Shown here piece by piece: positions 1 to 5,641 of a stretch of 6,193 nucleotides of DNA; within the stretch, counting starts at the first letter, position 1, and the number at the start of each line of letters is the position of its first letter. The notes beneath the pieces were generated by a model. The model was not told where the DNA came from, searched no databases, and saw only the letters and a list, made by a program, of their open reading frames with translations. The stretch spans positions 1-6,193 of the forward strand of contig JBGPKK010000248.1 of NCBI GenBank assembly GCA_041485905.1, in the 5' to 3' direction. Both the position numbers and the translations under genes were made by a program. The stretch is from JAHFUI01 sp041485905 (lineage in GTDB: Bacteria > Acidobacteriota > Vicinamibacteria > Vicinamibacterales > CAVVIG01).

Positions 1-1
1 C

Positions 2-484
2 CACCGGCTGCTGCCGGCCGTCGCGCAGACGCTCGTACTGCTGATCGCGCTTCCGCTGCTGGTACTCTGGGTGTTTGCGCGCAGCGAGCGGTCGACGCGC
101 GAGTGGGTCGGCGCCGGGCTCGACCTCGACGTGGAGCTGCTGGCGCTCGTGGCGTCCGAGAGCTTCGTGCTGACGCCGTTCGGTCGCTACCTGCAGGAGC
201 TGCGGGCGCGCATGCCCGGGCCGGTGGTGGCCGATATGTTCTGCCTGCTGCGCCTGGAGCTCGAACTGTCGGTCCAGGCCAAGGCGATGCTGCTGGCACG
301 CGAGGCCGGTCTGGACGTGCCGATCGACGAGGACCTCGCGGCGAGCTTCGCGGAACGCCGCTACCTCCACCAGTCAATCGGCACGCTGGGGCTGCTGGCG
401 TTGAAACCGCTGCAGGTCACGAGCTACCGGGACACGTGGCACCGGCACCTGTTGCAGCAGGGCCGCGCGCCGCGCCCTGACTAA
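2..484 (+). CDS. C-terminal part of a membrane protein, probably PrsW-family intramembrane protease-like (5' end outside window)
   Basis: The frame is open from the window edge to TAA at 482-484, so only about 160 C-terminal residues are present. They begin with a hydrophobic helix (residues about 8-25, LVLLIALPLLVLWVF) followed at once by basic ARSER, a typical last transmembrane segment with a cytoplasmic tail. The soluble tail (about 130 residues) is helical. It carries MFCLLRLELELSVQAKAMLL and, near the end, RRYLHQSIGTLGLLALKPL. From memory this tail resembles the C-terminal extension of some PrsW-like (M82) glutamic intramembrane proteases, which often has a 'LELS..AKG.LL.REAG' and 'YLE.SIG..G.LAL.P' pattern. 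The catalytic glutamates would lie upstream and cannot be checked here. A GTG at 71 could look like a start but falls inside the membrane helix. The membrane-protein reading is firm; the family name is tentative. Confidence 0.55.
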   Translation, partial: HRLLPAVAQTLVLLIALPLLVLWVFARSERSTREWVGAGLDLDVELLALVASESFVLTPFGRYLQELRARMPGPVVADMFCLLRLELELSVQAKAMLLAREAGLDVPIDEDLAASFAERRYLHQSIGTLGLLALKPLQVTSYRDTWHRHLLQQGRAPRPD

Positions 485-489
485 TCGTA

Positions 490-576
490 ATCGCAGACTT
501 CGACGAGTTCGTCGCGTCACTGATTGCGCATGGCGTTGAATTCGTGATCGTGGGCGCGTACGCCATGGCCTGTTGA
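490..576 (+). pseudogene. N-terminal relic of a nucleotidyltransferase-fold gene (MNT/AbiEii-like)
   Basis: Reading ATC at 490 in frame gives IADFDEFVASLIAHGVEF, then VIVGAYAMAC and a TGA at 574-576. The pattern 'F..F...L..HGVEF.IVGAYA.A' is the characteristic beginning of small nucleotidyltransferase-fold proteins (DUF6036/AbiEii/MNT-like). Intact members continue with 'hG..R.T.D.D', which carries the metal-binding acids. Here the sequence ends just before that motif, so no catalytic residue is present. No ATG, GTG or TTG in frame precedes it: the codon at the expected start is ATC, and the frame runs back only to a TGA at 478-480. No Shine-Dalgarno is visible. It starts only a few bases after the stop of the preceding gene. 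I infer a decayed, truncated gene; the family match is from memory of the motif. Confidence 0.6.
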
Positions 577-652
577 TGCCCTCACTCCCCGTGAAGATGA
601 ATAGCGGCGCACCTCGCTCGAGTGAACACGGATTCGGATAGACTCCGGTCAG

Positions 653-658
653 AAGGAG
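653..658 (+). promoter_or_regulatory. Ribosome binding site AAGGAG setting the start of the propeller gene
   Basis: AAGGAG lies five bases before ATG 664. It decides the start at 664 over the in-frame GTG at 622, which has no comparable site and would put 14 charged residues ahead of a clean signal peptide. Confidence 0.8.
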
Positions 659-663
659 CTCTC

Positions 664-1683
664 ATGCGCAACATCGCGCTCGTCCTGACCCTCGCCACAG
701 CGGCGCCACTCCTCGCGCAGTCATCCTCGGCGTACCGCATCACACACACCTACACGCTTGGCGGGGACGGCGGCTGGGACTATATCGTTCCCGATCCACC
801 GAATCACCGTCTGTTTATCGGCCGGCAGAATCGCGTGATGGTCGTCGATGAAGACAATGGGACGCTCCTCGGCGAAGTGACTGGCATCCAGGGCGCGCAC
901 GGTACCGCGCTGGCGCCCGCCACGGGACACGGGTTTGCCACCTCAGGCAACGACCAGTCTGTCGTCATGTTCGATCTGAAGACCTTCAAGGCGCTCGGCC
1001 GGATCCACGCGGCCGAAGACGCCGACGCGATCATCTTCGACAGCGCATCGAACCGCGTCTTCACGTTCAATGGCGACGCGCATTCGTCGACGGTGATCGA
1101 TCCGCGCGCGGGGACGCTCGTCACGAACATTCCGCTCGGCGGCAAACCTGAATATGGCGCGTCAGCCGGCGACGGCAAGGTGTACGCAAACCTCACCGAC
1201 ACCAGCGAGGTGGTCGAGATCGACGCGAAGACAGCGACAGTTTCGCGACGCTGGTCCACGGCGCCGTGCATGCAGCCGGTTGCCATGGCCCTCGACACCG
1301 CGCATCACCGGTTGTTCAGTGGATGCCGCAGCGGCGTCATGGCGGTTTCGGATTACCAGGCCGGCAAGGTGGTCGCCACGACTCCGATCGGCACCGGCGT
1401 CGACGGTGTCGGGTTCGATGCGGCCTCAGCCGACGCGTTTGCCGCGAATGCGGACGGCACGCTGACCGTGATTCATCAGGACGCTCCAGATCGGTACCGC
1501 GTCATCCAGACTCTGCAGACGGCACCCGCGGCGCGGAACATGGGGCTCGATCCCACCAATCACCGCGTATTCATCGTCTCCGGGAAGTTTGGACCGCCAC
1601 CGGCGGGCGGCAGAGGCAGAGGACCGGTCCTGCCGGGCTCATTCAGCCTGATGGTGATCGAGCGCGATCCAGCCGCGCGTTGA
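664..1683 (+). CDS. Secreted YncE-like beta-propeller repeat protein
   Basis: The product has 339 residues. A signal peptide (MRNIALVLTLATAAPLLAQ, cleavage near residue 19-23) sends it to the periplasm or outside. The rest is a chain of short beta-blade repeats of the YncE/NHL kind: WDYIVPDPPNHRLFIG, then V.VVD..NG.L.GEV, SVVMFDLKTFKALG, EVVEIDAKTATV, MAVSDYQAGKVV and LDPTNHRVFIVSG. That suits a full propeller of about seven blades. C202 and C221 flank one repeat and could form a disulphide. Near the C-terminus is a low-complexity Gly/Pro/Arg stretch (PPPAGGRGRGP, about residues 309-319), then a final strand. The family is a binding or scaffold fold without known catalysis in most members, and no catalytic site is visible. 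It is the first gene of a likely three-gene operon, 15 nt ahead of the next. The fold is secure; the ligand is unknown. Confidence 0.85.
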   Translation: MRNIALVLTLATAAPLLAQSSSAYRITHTYTLGGDGGWDYIVPDPPNHRLFIGRQNRVMVVDEDNGTLLGEVTGIQGAHGTALAPATGHGFATSGNDQSVVMFDLKTFKALGRIHAAEDADAIIFDSASNRVFTFNGDAHSSTVIDPRAGTLVTNIPLGGKPEYGASAGDGKVYANLTDTSEVVEIDAKTATVSRRWSTAPCMQPVAMALDTAHHRLFSGCRSGVMAVSDYQAGKVVATTPIGTGVDGVGFDAASADAFAANADGTLTVIHQDAPDRYRVIQTLQTAPAARNMGLDPTNHRVFIVSGKFGPPPAGGRGRGPVLPGSFSLMVIERDPAAR

Positions 1684-1698
1684 GCGATCTGAGGGACA

Positions 1699-2100
1699 AT
1701 GTCGGCCATGAGATTCGAAGCCAGCCAGCCGCGGTCCAGCGGGTGGCTCCTGCACGGCAGCAGCGTGACGCTGCTTGTGGGCGCCGCCGTCGTGTATGTC
1801 GTGTATCTGTGGAAGGTGATTCCGGTCCTGGCTGCGACTGCGCATCTCTTCAACCAGGCCCTTCCCCTGATGGTTCGGGCGCAGATCGTCGCATCGAACG
1901 TGACGGCGCGATTGTCCCCGTTGATTGTCGGGATGCTCGGTCTGATCTACGTCCTCGTGCGCCAGGGACGGATCAAGCTGCCTGACAGTGTGCGGTCCGG
2001 CACGGCGCTGTCGATCGCCACGGGGACCGTGCTGCTCTTCACGCTCGTCGGGTTCCTGTCGGCGCTCCTGCAAGTCGCCGAGTTCGTGCCGCGCCGGTAG
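1699..2100 (+). CDS. Small three-helix membrane protein, with a stretch resembling a type II secretion F (GspF) repeat unit
   Basis: The product is 133 residues with three hydrophobic segments at about 22-38, 72-88 and 103-124, so it is an inner-membrane protein. Between helices 1 and 2 is an amphipathic stretch (V40-I-P to S73-P). Its spacing of VIP, then F51, L55-P56, R60 and S66, recalls a GspF/PilC half-repeat, where a membrane helix is followed by 'V.P.f...F.....LP..TR......S'. A complete GspF has two such repeats in about 400 residues, so this would be an isolated unit, or the likeness may be chance. GAGGG at 1691-1695 is only 3 nt before ATG 1699; the in-frame ATG at 1708 is 12 nt away, so the true start could be either. 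It sits 15 nt after the propeller gene and 14 nt before the hydrolase gene, so it is probably co-transcribed with two exported proteins. Function is not recognised. Confidence 0.75.
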   Translation: MSAMRFEASQPRSSGWLLHGSSVTLLVGAAVVYVVYLWKVIPVLAATAHLFNQALPLMVRAQIVASNVTARLSPLIVGMLGLIYVLVRQGRIKLPDSVRSGTALSIATGTVLLFTLVGFLSALLQVAEFVPRR

Positions 2101-2114
2101 ATAGAGGGGCAACC

Positions 2115-2975
2115 ATGCGAAAGATCTCAAGCGTCGTGACGATCTGCTTCTGCGCGCAAGGCGCGTTGTTTGGCATGCAGGCGCCTGCACAAGGTGCACA
2201 GGGCCGCGGCGCCCCACCGGCCCCGCCACAGCCGAGCCCCACGGCTCCGCTGTATCAGCACAAGGGCGAGCAATACCGGATTTACAACTTCCCCGGGACC
2301 GGCGAATCGATTCCGTACCGGCTCTTCGTGCCGGCGAAGTGGACACCGGACACGAACCTTCCGATGCTGGTCACGCTTCGCGCGGGCAACACCGTGGACG
2401 GTCCATATCGGGCTCAGAACGATCTCGTGAAGATCGCAGAGCAGCGCGGCTACATCGTCGTCACGCCCATGGGCTATCGGGGATTGAGCCAGCCGTACTA
2501 CGGCAGCCCGTATCAGATTGCCCGCCCCACCGCCGCGGCTCCCGCCGCCGGCTGGACGCCGCAGGAAAACGAACGGGCCGAGCAGGACGTTCTGTACGTG
2601 ATGGATCTCGTCGCGAAGGAGTACAACGTCGATCTCTCACGGGTGTCCCTGCACGGGCAGAATCCCTCGGGCTCCGGCGCGCTGTATCTCGCGGCCAAGT
2701 ATCCGGACCGATTTGCGGCGATCGTCGTCAGCTCCGCACCGATCGTGTACGACGCGTATCCATTCGATCGCCTCAAAGGGAAGCTGGCTCTCCTGGTCAT
2801 CCACGGTGACCAGGACACCACCAACCCCATTGAGGCATCGAAAAAAATGGCGGACGCCGCGAAAGCCGCGGGCGTCGAGACTGTGTATGCGACGGTTCCG
2901 GGCGGCACTCACCTGGAGGCGTATCTCACGTACGCGACACAGATCTTCGACTTCCTAGACAAGCACAAGAAATAA
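2115..2975 (+). CDS. Secreted alpha/beta-hydrolase (esterase/PHB-depolymerase-like) with altered nucleophile elbow
   Basis: The start is ATG 2115, with GAGGGG at 2104-2109 and a 5-nt spacer. The product has 286 residues: a signal peptide (1 to about 25), a Pro/Gly linker (RGAPPAPPQPSP) and an alpha/beta-hydrolase domain from about residue 50. Landmarks are RGYIVVTPMGYRG, the segment before LAAKYPDRFAAIVV (elbow), GDQDTTNP (catalytic-acid region, D232/D234) and PGGTH (H266, catalytic-histidine position). In relatives I recall, the elbow reads G-H-S-M-G-G ahead of the same LAAKYP helix. Ungapped alignment here gives G-Q-N-P-S-G, so the serine position is N183. The oxyanion 'HG' after the first core strand also appears as RAG (VTLRAGN). 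S187, in S-G-S-G-A, or S185 could substitute. It may therefore be a non-canonical or inactive esterase; Asp and His are kept. It is the third gene of the operon. A fragment of a relative lies at 5577-5636. Confidence 0.85.
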   Translation: MRKISSVVTICFCAQGALFGMQAPAQGAQGRGAPPAPPQPSPTAPLYQHKGEQYRIYNFPGTGESIPYRLFVPAKWTPDTNLPMLVTLRAGNTVDGPYRAQNDLVKIAEQRGYIVVTPMGYRGLSQPYYGSPYQIARPTAAAPAAGWTPQENERAEQDVLYVMDLVAKEYNVDLSRVSLHGQNPSGSGALYLAAKYPDRFAAIVVSSAPIVYDAYPFDRLKGKLALLVIHGDQDTTNPIEASKKMADAAKAAGVETVYATVPGGTHLEAYLTYATQIFDFLDKHKK

Positions 2976-3017
2976 CCCGCGCAGCCGGCGATCGCTCCAA
3001 GGGGACTCCTCGGGATG

Positions 3018-4010
3018 TCAGGTTCCCCAACTCTGCAGGGCGCGAATGTAGTTCGCGCGCTCGAACGCCGCAGGATTCGACACGTGTTTGAGGCTCAGGC
3101 GCCCTCGTACGTCAACCAGCGTCCCGAGCTTGTGCCATTCCATCCAGCGCTCGAGCCCTTGTCTCATCACGGACAGGTACGCAGGACCATGCCGCAGGAG
3201 CGACGACACGAGTTGCACCACGTCTGCGCCCGCCAGGAGTGCCTTGATGCCGTCGTTGGCCGTTGCCACTCCTCCCGTCACGGCGAGCGCCGGCCTGACG
3301 CGGCCGTGGAGGATCGCGAGCCAGCGAAGGCGCAGCAGCAGCTCCGCGCTCGTCGAGAGCTCCACATGAGGAGACACGGTCATCGTCCTGACGTCGATGT
3401 CAGGCTGGTAGAAGCGGTTGAACAGAACAATGCCATCGGCGCCCGCATGATCGAGTTGCCGGGCGACATGACCGAACGCCGCGAAGAACGGAGAGACTTT
3501 GACGGCGATGGGGATTCTGAGGACGCGCTTCAACTCCGCGGTCACGTCGAACAATTGGCGCTCAACGACCACGCCTGGCGTGTCCAGATCCGTCACCACC
3601 TCATAGAGATTCAGCTCCAGGGCGTCGGCGCCGGCCTGCTCGATGATTTGACCGAATCTGAGCCACGATGCCGCCGACGTGCCGTTCAGCGACGCAATCA
3701 CCGGTATCTTGACCGCCTGCTTGACGAGCCTGATGTGTTCTGCGTAGCGATCCGGGCTCAGAGGGTAATCCGCAGAAGCCGGATAGTCGGCCAGTGCGCC
3801 GGAGAATCTCGGATCGAGAGGGTCCATCTGATGGATGCGTCCGACGCTCGCCAGCGTGATCTGTTCCTCGAACAGCGAGTGCAGCACCACCGCCGCGCAA
3901 CCGGCATCCTCCAGTCGTCTGATGCCGTCGAGGTGCGCTCCGAACGGTGAGGCTCCGGCGATGAACGGATGCGCGAGCCGAAACCCGAGATACGAGGTCG
4001 TGATATCCAT
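3018..4010 (-). CDS. Dihydroorotate dehydrogenase-like flavoprotein
   Basis: The product has 330 residues with an FMN-binding TIM-barrel of the DHOD/PreA superfamily; it has no signal peptide, so it is cytoplasmic. Visible landmarks in order: PFIAGASPFG (15-24), RRLEDAGCAAVVLHSLFEEQI (31-51), IASLNGTS (105-112), ADALELNLYEV (129-138), IAVKVSPFF (168-176), AVTGGV (243-248) and GADVVQL (261-267). The last two match the phosphate-binding loops that hold FMN. True DHODs carry 'LN.SCPN' where this has LNLYEV, and the usual catalytic Cys/Ser loop is not evident. It therefore fits the separate 'dihydroorotate dehydrogenase-like' family, whose substrate is not established, rather than PyrD. ATG 4010 follows GAGG at 4017-4020 with a 6-nt spacer. 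It converges on the hydrolase gene, leaving 42 nt between stops with no clear hairpin-plus-T-tract. Pyrimidine biosynthesis should not be assumed. Confidence 0.85.
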   Translation of the reverse strand: MDITTSYLGFRLAHPFIAGASPFGAHLDGIRRLEDAGCAAVVLHSLFEEQITLASVGRIHQMDPLDPRFSGALADYPASADYPLSPDRYAEHIRLVKQAVKIPVIASLNGTSAASWLRFGQIIEQAGADALELNLYEVVTDLDTPGVVVERQLFDVTAELKRVLRIPIAVKVSPFFAAFGHVARQLDHAGADGIVLFNRFYQPDIDVRTMTVSPHVELSTSAELLLRLRWLAILHGRVRPALAVTGGVATANDGIKALLAGADVVQLVSSLLRHGPAYLSVMRQGLERWMEWHKLGTLVDVRGRLSLKHVSNPAAFERANYIRALQSWGT

Positions 4011-4090
4011 CGAGTGCCTCTGTCAAACGACGACTCACGGGGGTTGAAGAGCGGCGCGCGTCGAAACGAAACCGTCATCGTTCCATGCGC

Positions 4091-4504
4091 TCAGTGGCCC
4101 GCTCGTTCCTGAATCGACTCAAGATACCGGACGAGGGCGTCGATTCGTGCCTTGATGGCGTCTTCGGGAAGGCCCTCTTTCCACTTGAACGCGTCGCCCC
4201 ACACCGGCATCTCCATCGTGCCGTGGGCCTTCACGGCGCGGCCATCGACGATCCCGTGAATCGTCGCGGCGTTGAACACCCCGCCATTCCGCTTCGCGAG
4301 CTGGGTCAGGTCTGCCGGTCGGTGCCGCAAGTCATCGGAGACTGGACCGTCGCCGCGGCCAGAACTCCCGTGACAGCTCGCGCAGAAGGTCACAAATACC
4401 GCACGGCCGCCGTCGACGTCCGCGGTCGCCGGCTTCTGCCCCGCATTCGCCATCACGGTCGTCGTCACGACAAGCGCCACAGTCGTCGGGAGCAAGTTCC
4501 ACAT
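4091..4504 (-). CDS. Small secreted monohaem cytochrome c
   Basis: The product has 137 residues. The N-terminal MWNLLPTTVALVVTTTVMANA is a signal peptide, giving a periplasmic electron carrier or the haem domain of a larger chain. C41-A-S-C44-H45 is the covalent haem c site, preceded by GGRAVFVTF and followed by GSSGRGDGPV. M99 in MEMPVWG is the likely distal ligand, and the C-terminal helix (IDALVRYLESIQ) closes a class I fold. This is the cytochrome c6/CccA-like pattern. The frame is open up to ATG 4582, which would add 26 residues (MAEDSLLWRRLTGW...). I prefer ATG 4504 because a strong ribosome site sits 5 nt before it and a signal peptide follows immediately. The gene lies 80 nt upstream of the flavoprotein gene on the same strand, so the two could share a transcript. 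The electron partner is unknown. Confidence 0.88.
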   Translation of the reverse strand: MWNLLPTTVALVVTTTVMANAGQKPATADVDGGRAVFVTFCASCHGSSGRGDGPVSDDLRHRPADLTQLAKRNGGVFNAATIHGIVDGRAVKAHGTMEMPVWGDAFKWKEGLPEDAIKARIDALVRYLESIQERAGH

Positions 4505-4509
4505 CGCGT

Positions 4510-4515
4510 TCCTTT
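4510..4515 (-). promoter_or_regulatory. Ribosome binding site AAAGGA setting the cytochrome c start
   Basis: On the minus strand AAAGGA precedes ATG 4504 by five bases. The alternative upstream ATG 4582 has no comparable site, so this element decides the start. Confidence 0.7.
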
Positions 4516-4730
4516 CCGCTCTGGCCGGTCGCCCGAGCATCCAACCCGTCAAACGTCGCCAGAGCAGAGAATCCTCGGCCATTCGGTACTTCGGCGATCA
4601 ACCACGACGATATCGCGCACCTCATCGCCCGGCTGTTCCCGATTGCACACGGCCCAACCCCCTTTACTGGGAGCCGCGCATTGTTGAGGTGATCCTCCGA
4701 CCGTTCGTTCATGCCGCGCCGTGACGTTCT
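4516..4730. other. Intergenic stretch with no recognisable gene
   Basis: Between the cytochrome c and transporter genes I see no convincing coding signal on either strand. Overlapping open frames exist, but their translations match no family I know. The only hint is the minus-strand segment 4582-4505, which would encode MAEDSLLWRRLTGWMLG if the cytochrome gene began earlier. No T-tract terminator or tRNA-like cloverleaf is evident. Confidence 0.4.
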
Positions 4731-5429
4731 TCAGCCCATGGCGACGCCGAAGATCCGCCCGATCGCGGCGGTCACCGCCATCGCCAGGGCTCCTCCGATG
4801 GTCACTCGCAGCGCGGCACGACCGAGCGGTGCGCCGCCGAGATGCCCGCCAAGCGCACCGAGAACGGCGAGACTGACGAGAGACACCGCGGCGATCGCGG
4901 GGATGCGTGAGGCCGCTGGTGCGATGAGAAAAGCCACAATCGGAACCACAGCGAAGCACGCAAAGCTCGCGGCCGATATCCACGCCGCCTGCATCGGGCG
5001 AGCGAGGGATGCCTGGTCGATTCCGAGCTCATCCCGCAAGTGCGCGCCGAGCCTATCGCGCGTGCTCAGTTGCTGCGCGACTTTCATCGCGAGCGCGCTC
5101 TCGAGGCCTCGCTTCTCGTAAATCAGGGCCAGTTCGTTCAGCTCGGCTTGCGGCGGACCCGCAAGCTCTCGCGTTTCACGCTCGACGTCCGCCCGCTCCG
5201 CGTCGCGCTGCGAGCTGACCGAAACGTACTCTCCCACGGCCATCGACATCGATCCGGCGACAAGGCCCGCCACGCCGGCGATCAGAATGGCCTCTTTCGA
5301 CGCAGAGGACGCCACGACACCGATCAGGAGGCTTGAGACCGACACGATCCCATCGTCTGACCCGAGCACCGCGGCGCGCAGCCACCCTGCGCGCCCACTC
5401 CGATGTCTCTCTCCCATCACCTTTGACAA
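4731..5429 (-). CDS. VIT/CCC1-family (vacuolar iron transporter-like) membrane transporter
   Basis: The product has 232 residues. The N-terminal HRSGRAGWLRAAVLGSDDGIVS (9-30) is the family hallmark: an amphipathic start, then the first membrane helix with the conserved Asp pair D25/D26. Helix 2 ends in GSMSMAVGEYVSVSSQRD (59-76), containing the Met and Glu residues that line the metal path in characterised members. A charged cytoplasmic segment (about 77-150; EKRGLESALAMKVAQQL) corresponds to the metal-binding region. Three further helices follow (about 151-175, 180-205 and 208-230), making five in all. Family members export Fe2+ or Mn2+ from the cytosol by proton exchange; the substrate here is inferred. 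TTG 5429 has GGAG (5435-5438) five bases ahead. GTG 5420 and ATG 5417 are in frame; ATG 5417 also gives a normal N-terminus (MGERHRSGR) but its AAAGG lies only two bases away. The start is therefore uncertain by up to 4 codons. Confidence 0.88.
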   Translation of the reverse strand: MSKVMGERHRSGRAGWLRAAVLGSDDGIVSVSSLLIGVVASSASKEAILIAGVAGLVAGSMSMAVGEYVSVSSQRDAERADVERETRELAGPPQAELNELALIYEKRGLESALAMKVAQQLSTRDRLGAHLRDELGIDQASLARPMQAAWISAASFACFAVVPIVAFLIAPAASRIPAIAAVSLVSLAVLGALGGHLGGAPLGRAALRVTIGGALAMAVTAAIGRIFGVAMG

Positions 5430-5505
5430 CCTGTCTCCACGGTAGGTCCGCCACGTGATGGTCGCATGTACCCATTTGGACAGCGGATTTCACTGGAGGA
5501 CCGTC

Positions 5506-5580
5506 CCATGGCTTCGTGTATGCCTTCGCATTGTCGATCGTGACGTCGATTTCGAGCGTGCCATAATTCGGTCGCCGGAA
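5506..5580 (-). pseudogene. Fragment of an Acidobacteria-type hypothetical gene (YTKPW motif)
   Basis: On the minus strand, codons from 5580 down to 5506 read FRRPNYGT followed by LEIDVTIDNAKAYTKPW. I know the pattern 'RFRR.dfG.leI..TIDDPKAYTKPWTV' from the C-terminal half of uncharacterised secreted proteins common in Acidobacteria and other soil bacteria; its function is unknown. In intact members it continues 'TV' and ends in an acidic 'ENEKD' tail. Here the frame continues DGPPVKS instead; dropping one G of the GGG at 5505-5507 would give WTV and then a stop four bases codons later, so a frameshift just after TKPW is likely. In the other direction the frame meets a TGA at 5589-5587, only three codons before FRR. 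It is therefore an internal scrap with no start. It lies upstream of the transporter gene on the same strand. Confidence 0.6.
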
Positions 5581-5636
5581 CCCATCTCACGTACGCCACA
5601 CAGATCGTTGACTTCCTCGACAAGCACAAAGAATAA
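5577..5636 (+). pseudogene. 3'-terminal fragment of a paralogue of the alpha/beta-hydrolase gene
   Basis: In frame from 5577 the sequence reads GTHLTYATQIVDFLDKHKE and then TAA at 5634-5636. The hydrolase at 2115-2975 ends GTHLEAYLTYATQIFDFLDKHKK, so the fragment matches its last residues with a gap of LEAY after the catalytic-type His. At the DNA level 5584-5637 matches 2923-2976 at 48 of 54 positions by my hand count. Three of the six differences are silent third-position changes, and the others give F to V and K to E. This suggests a piece of a diverged paralogue that was once under selection, not a fresh copy. The frame upstream is open only to TGA 5541-5543 and shows no further likeness before V-A-G-T-H at 5571. 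It abuts the minus-strand fragment near 5580. Confidence 0.75.
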
Positions 5637-5641
5637 CTAAA

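Noticed and set aside
622..663. Upstream GTG start for the propeller gene
   Set aside because: It lacks a ribosome site and would bury the signal peptide behind a charged leader. ATG 664 has AAGGAG at ideal spacing.
2976..3017. Bidirectional terminator between the convergent genes
   Set aside because: I find no stable inverted repeat followed by a T-tract in these 42 bases.
3015..3950. Long plus-strand open frame of 311 codons opposite the flavoprotein gene
   Set aside because: Its product is an Arg/His-rich low-information sequence, an antisense shadow of a clear flavoprotein gene on the minus strand.
4021..4026. Perfect TTGACA (-35-like) on the minus strand
   Set aside because: It is about 10 nt from the flavoprotein start codon and overlaps its ribosome site, so it cannot be the -35 box of that gene.
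5423..5445. TTGACA on the plus strand as a promoter
   Set aside because: No acceptable -10 hexamer lies 16-18 nt downstream, and no intact plus-strand gene follows.
5508..5543. Possible 11-codon leader peptide: GGAGG seven bases before an ATG on the plus strand
   Set aside because: It lies on the opposite strand of the YTKPW fragment and ends at once. The GGAGG is explained by codons of the opposite strand (TCC/CCA).
5455..5640. Plus-strand open frame of 61 codons
   Set aside because: It is out of frame with both the hydrolase-tail fragment and the minus-strand fragment it covers, and its translation resembles nothing. It is a by-product of the debris.
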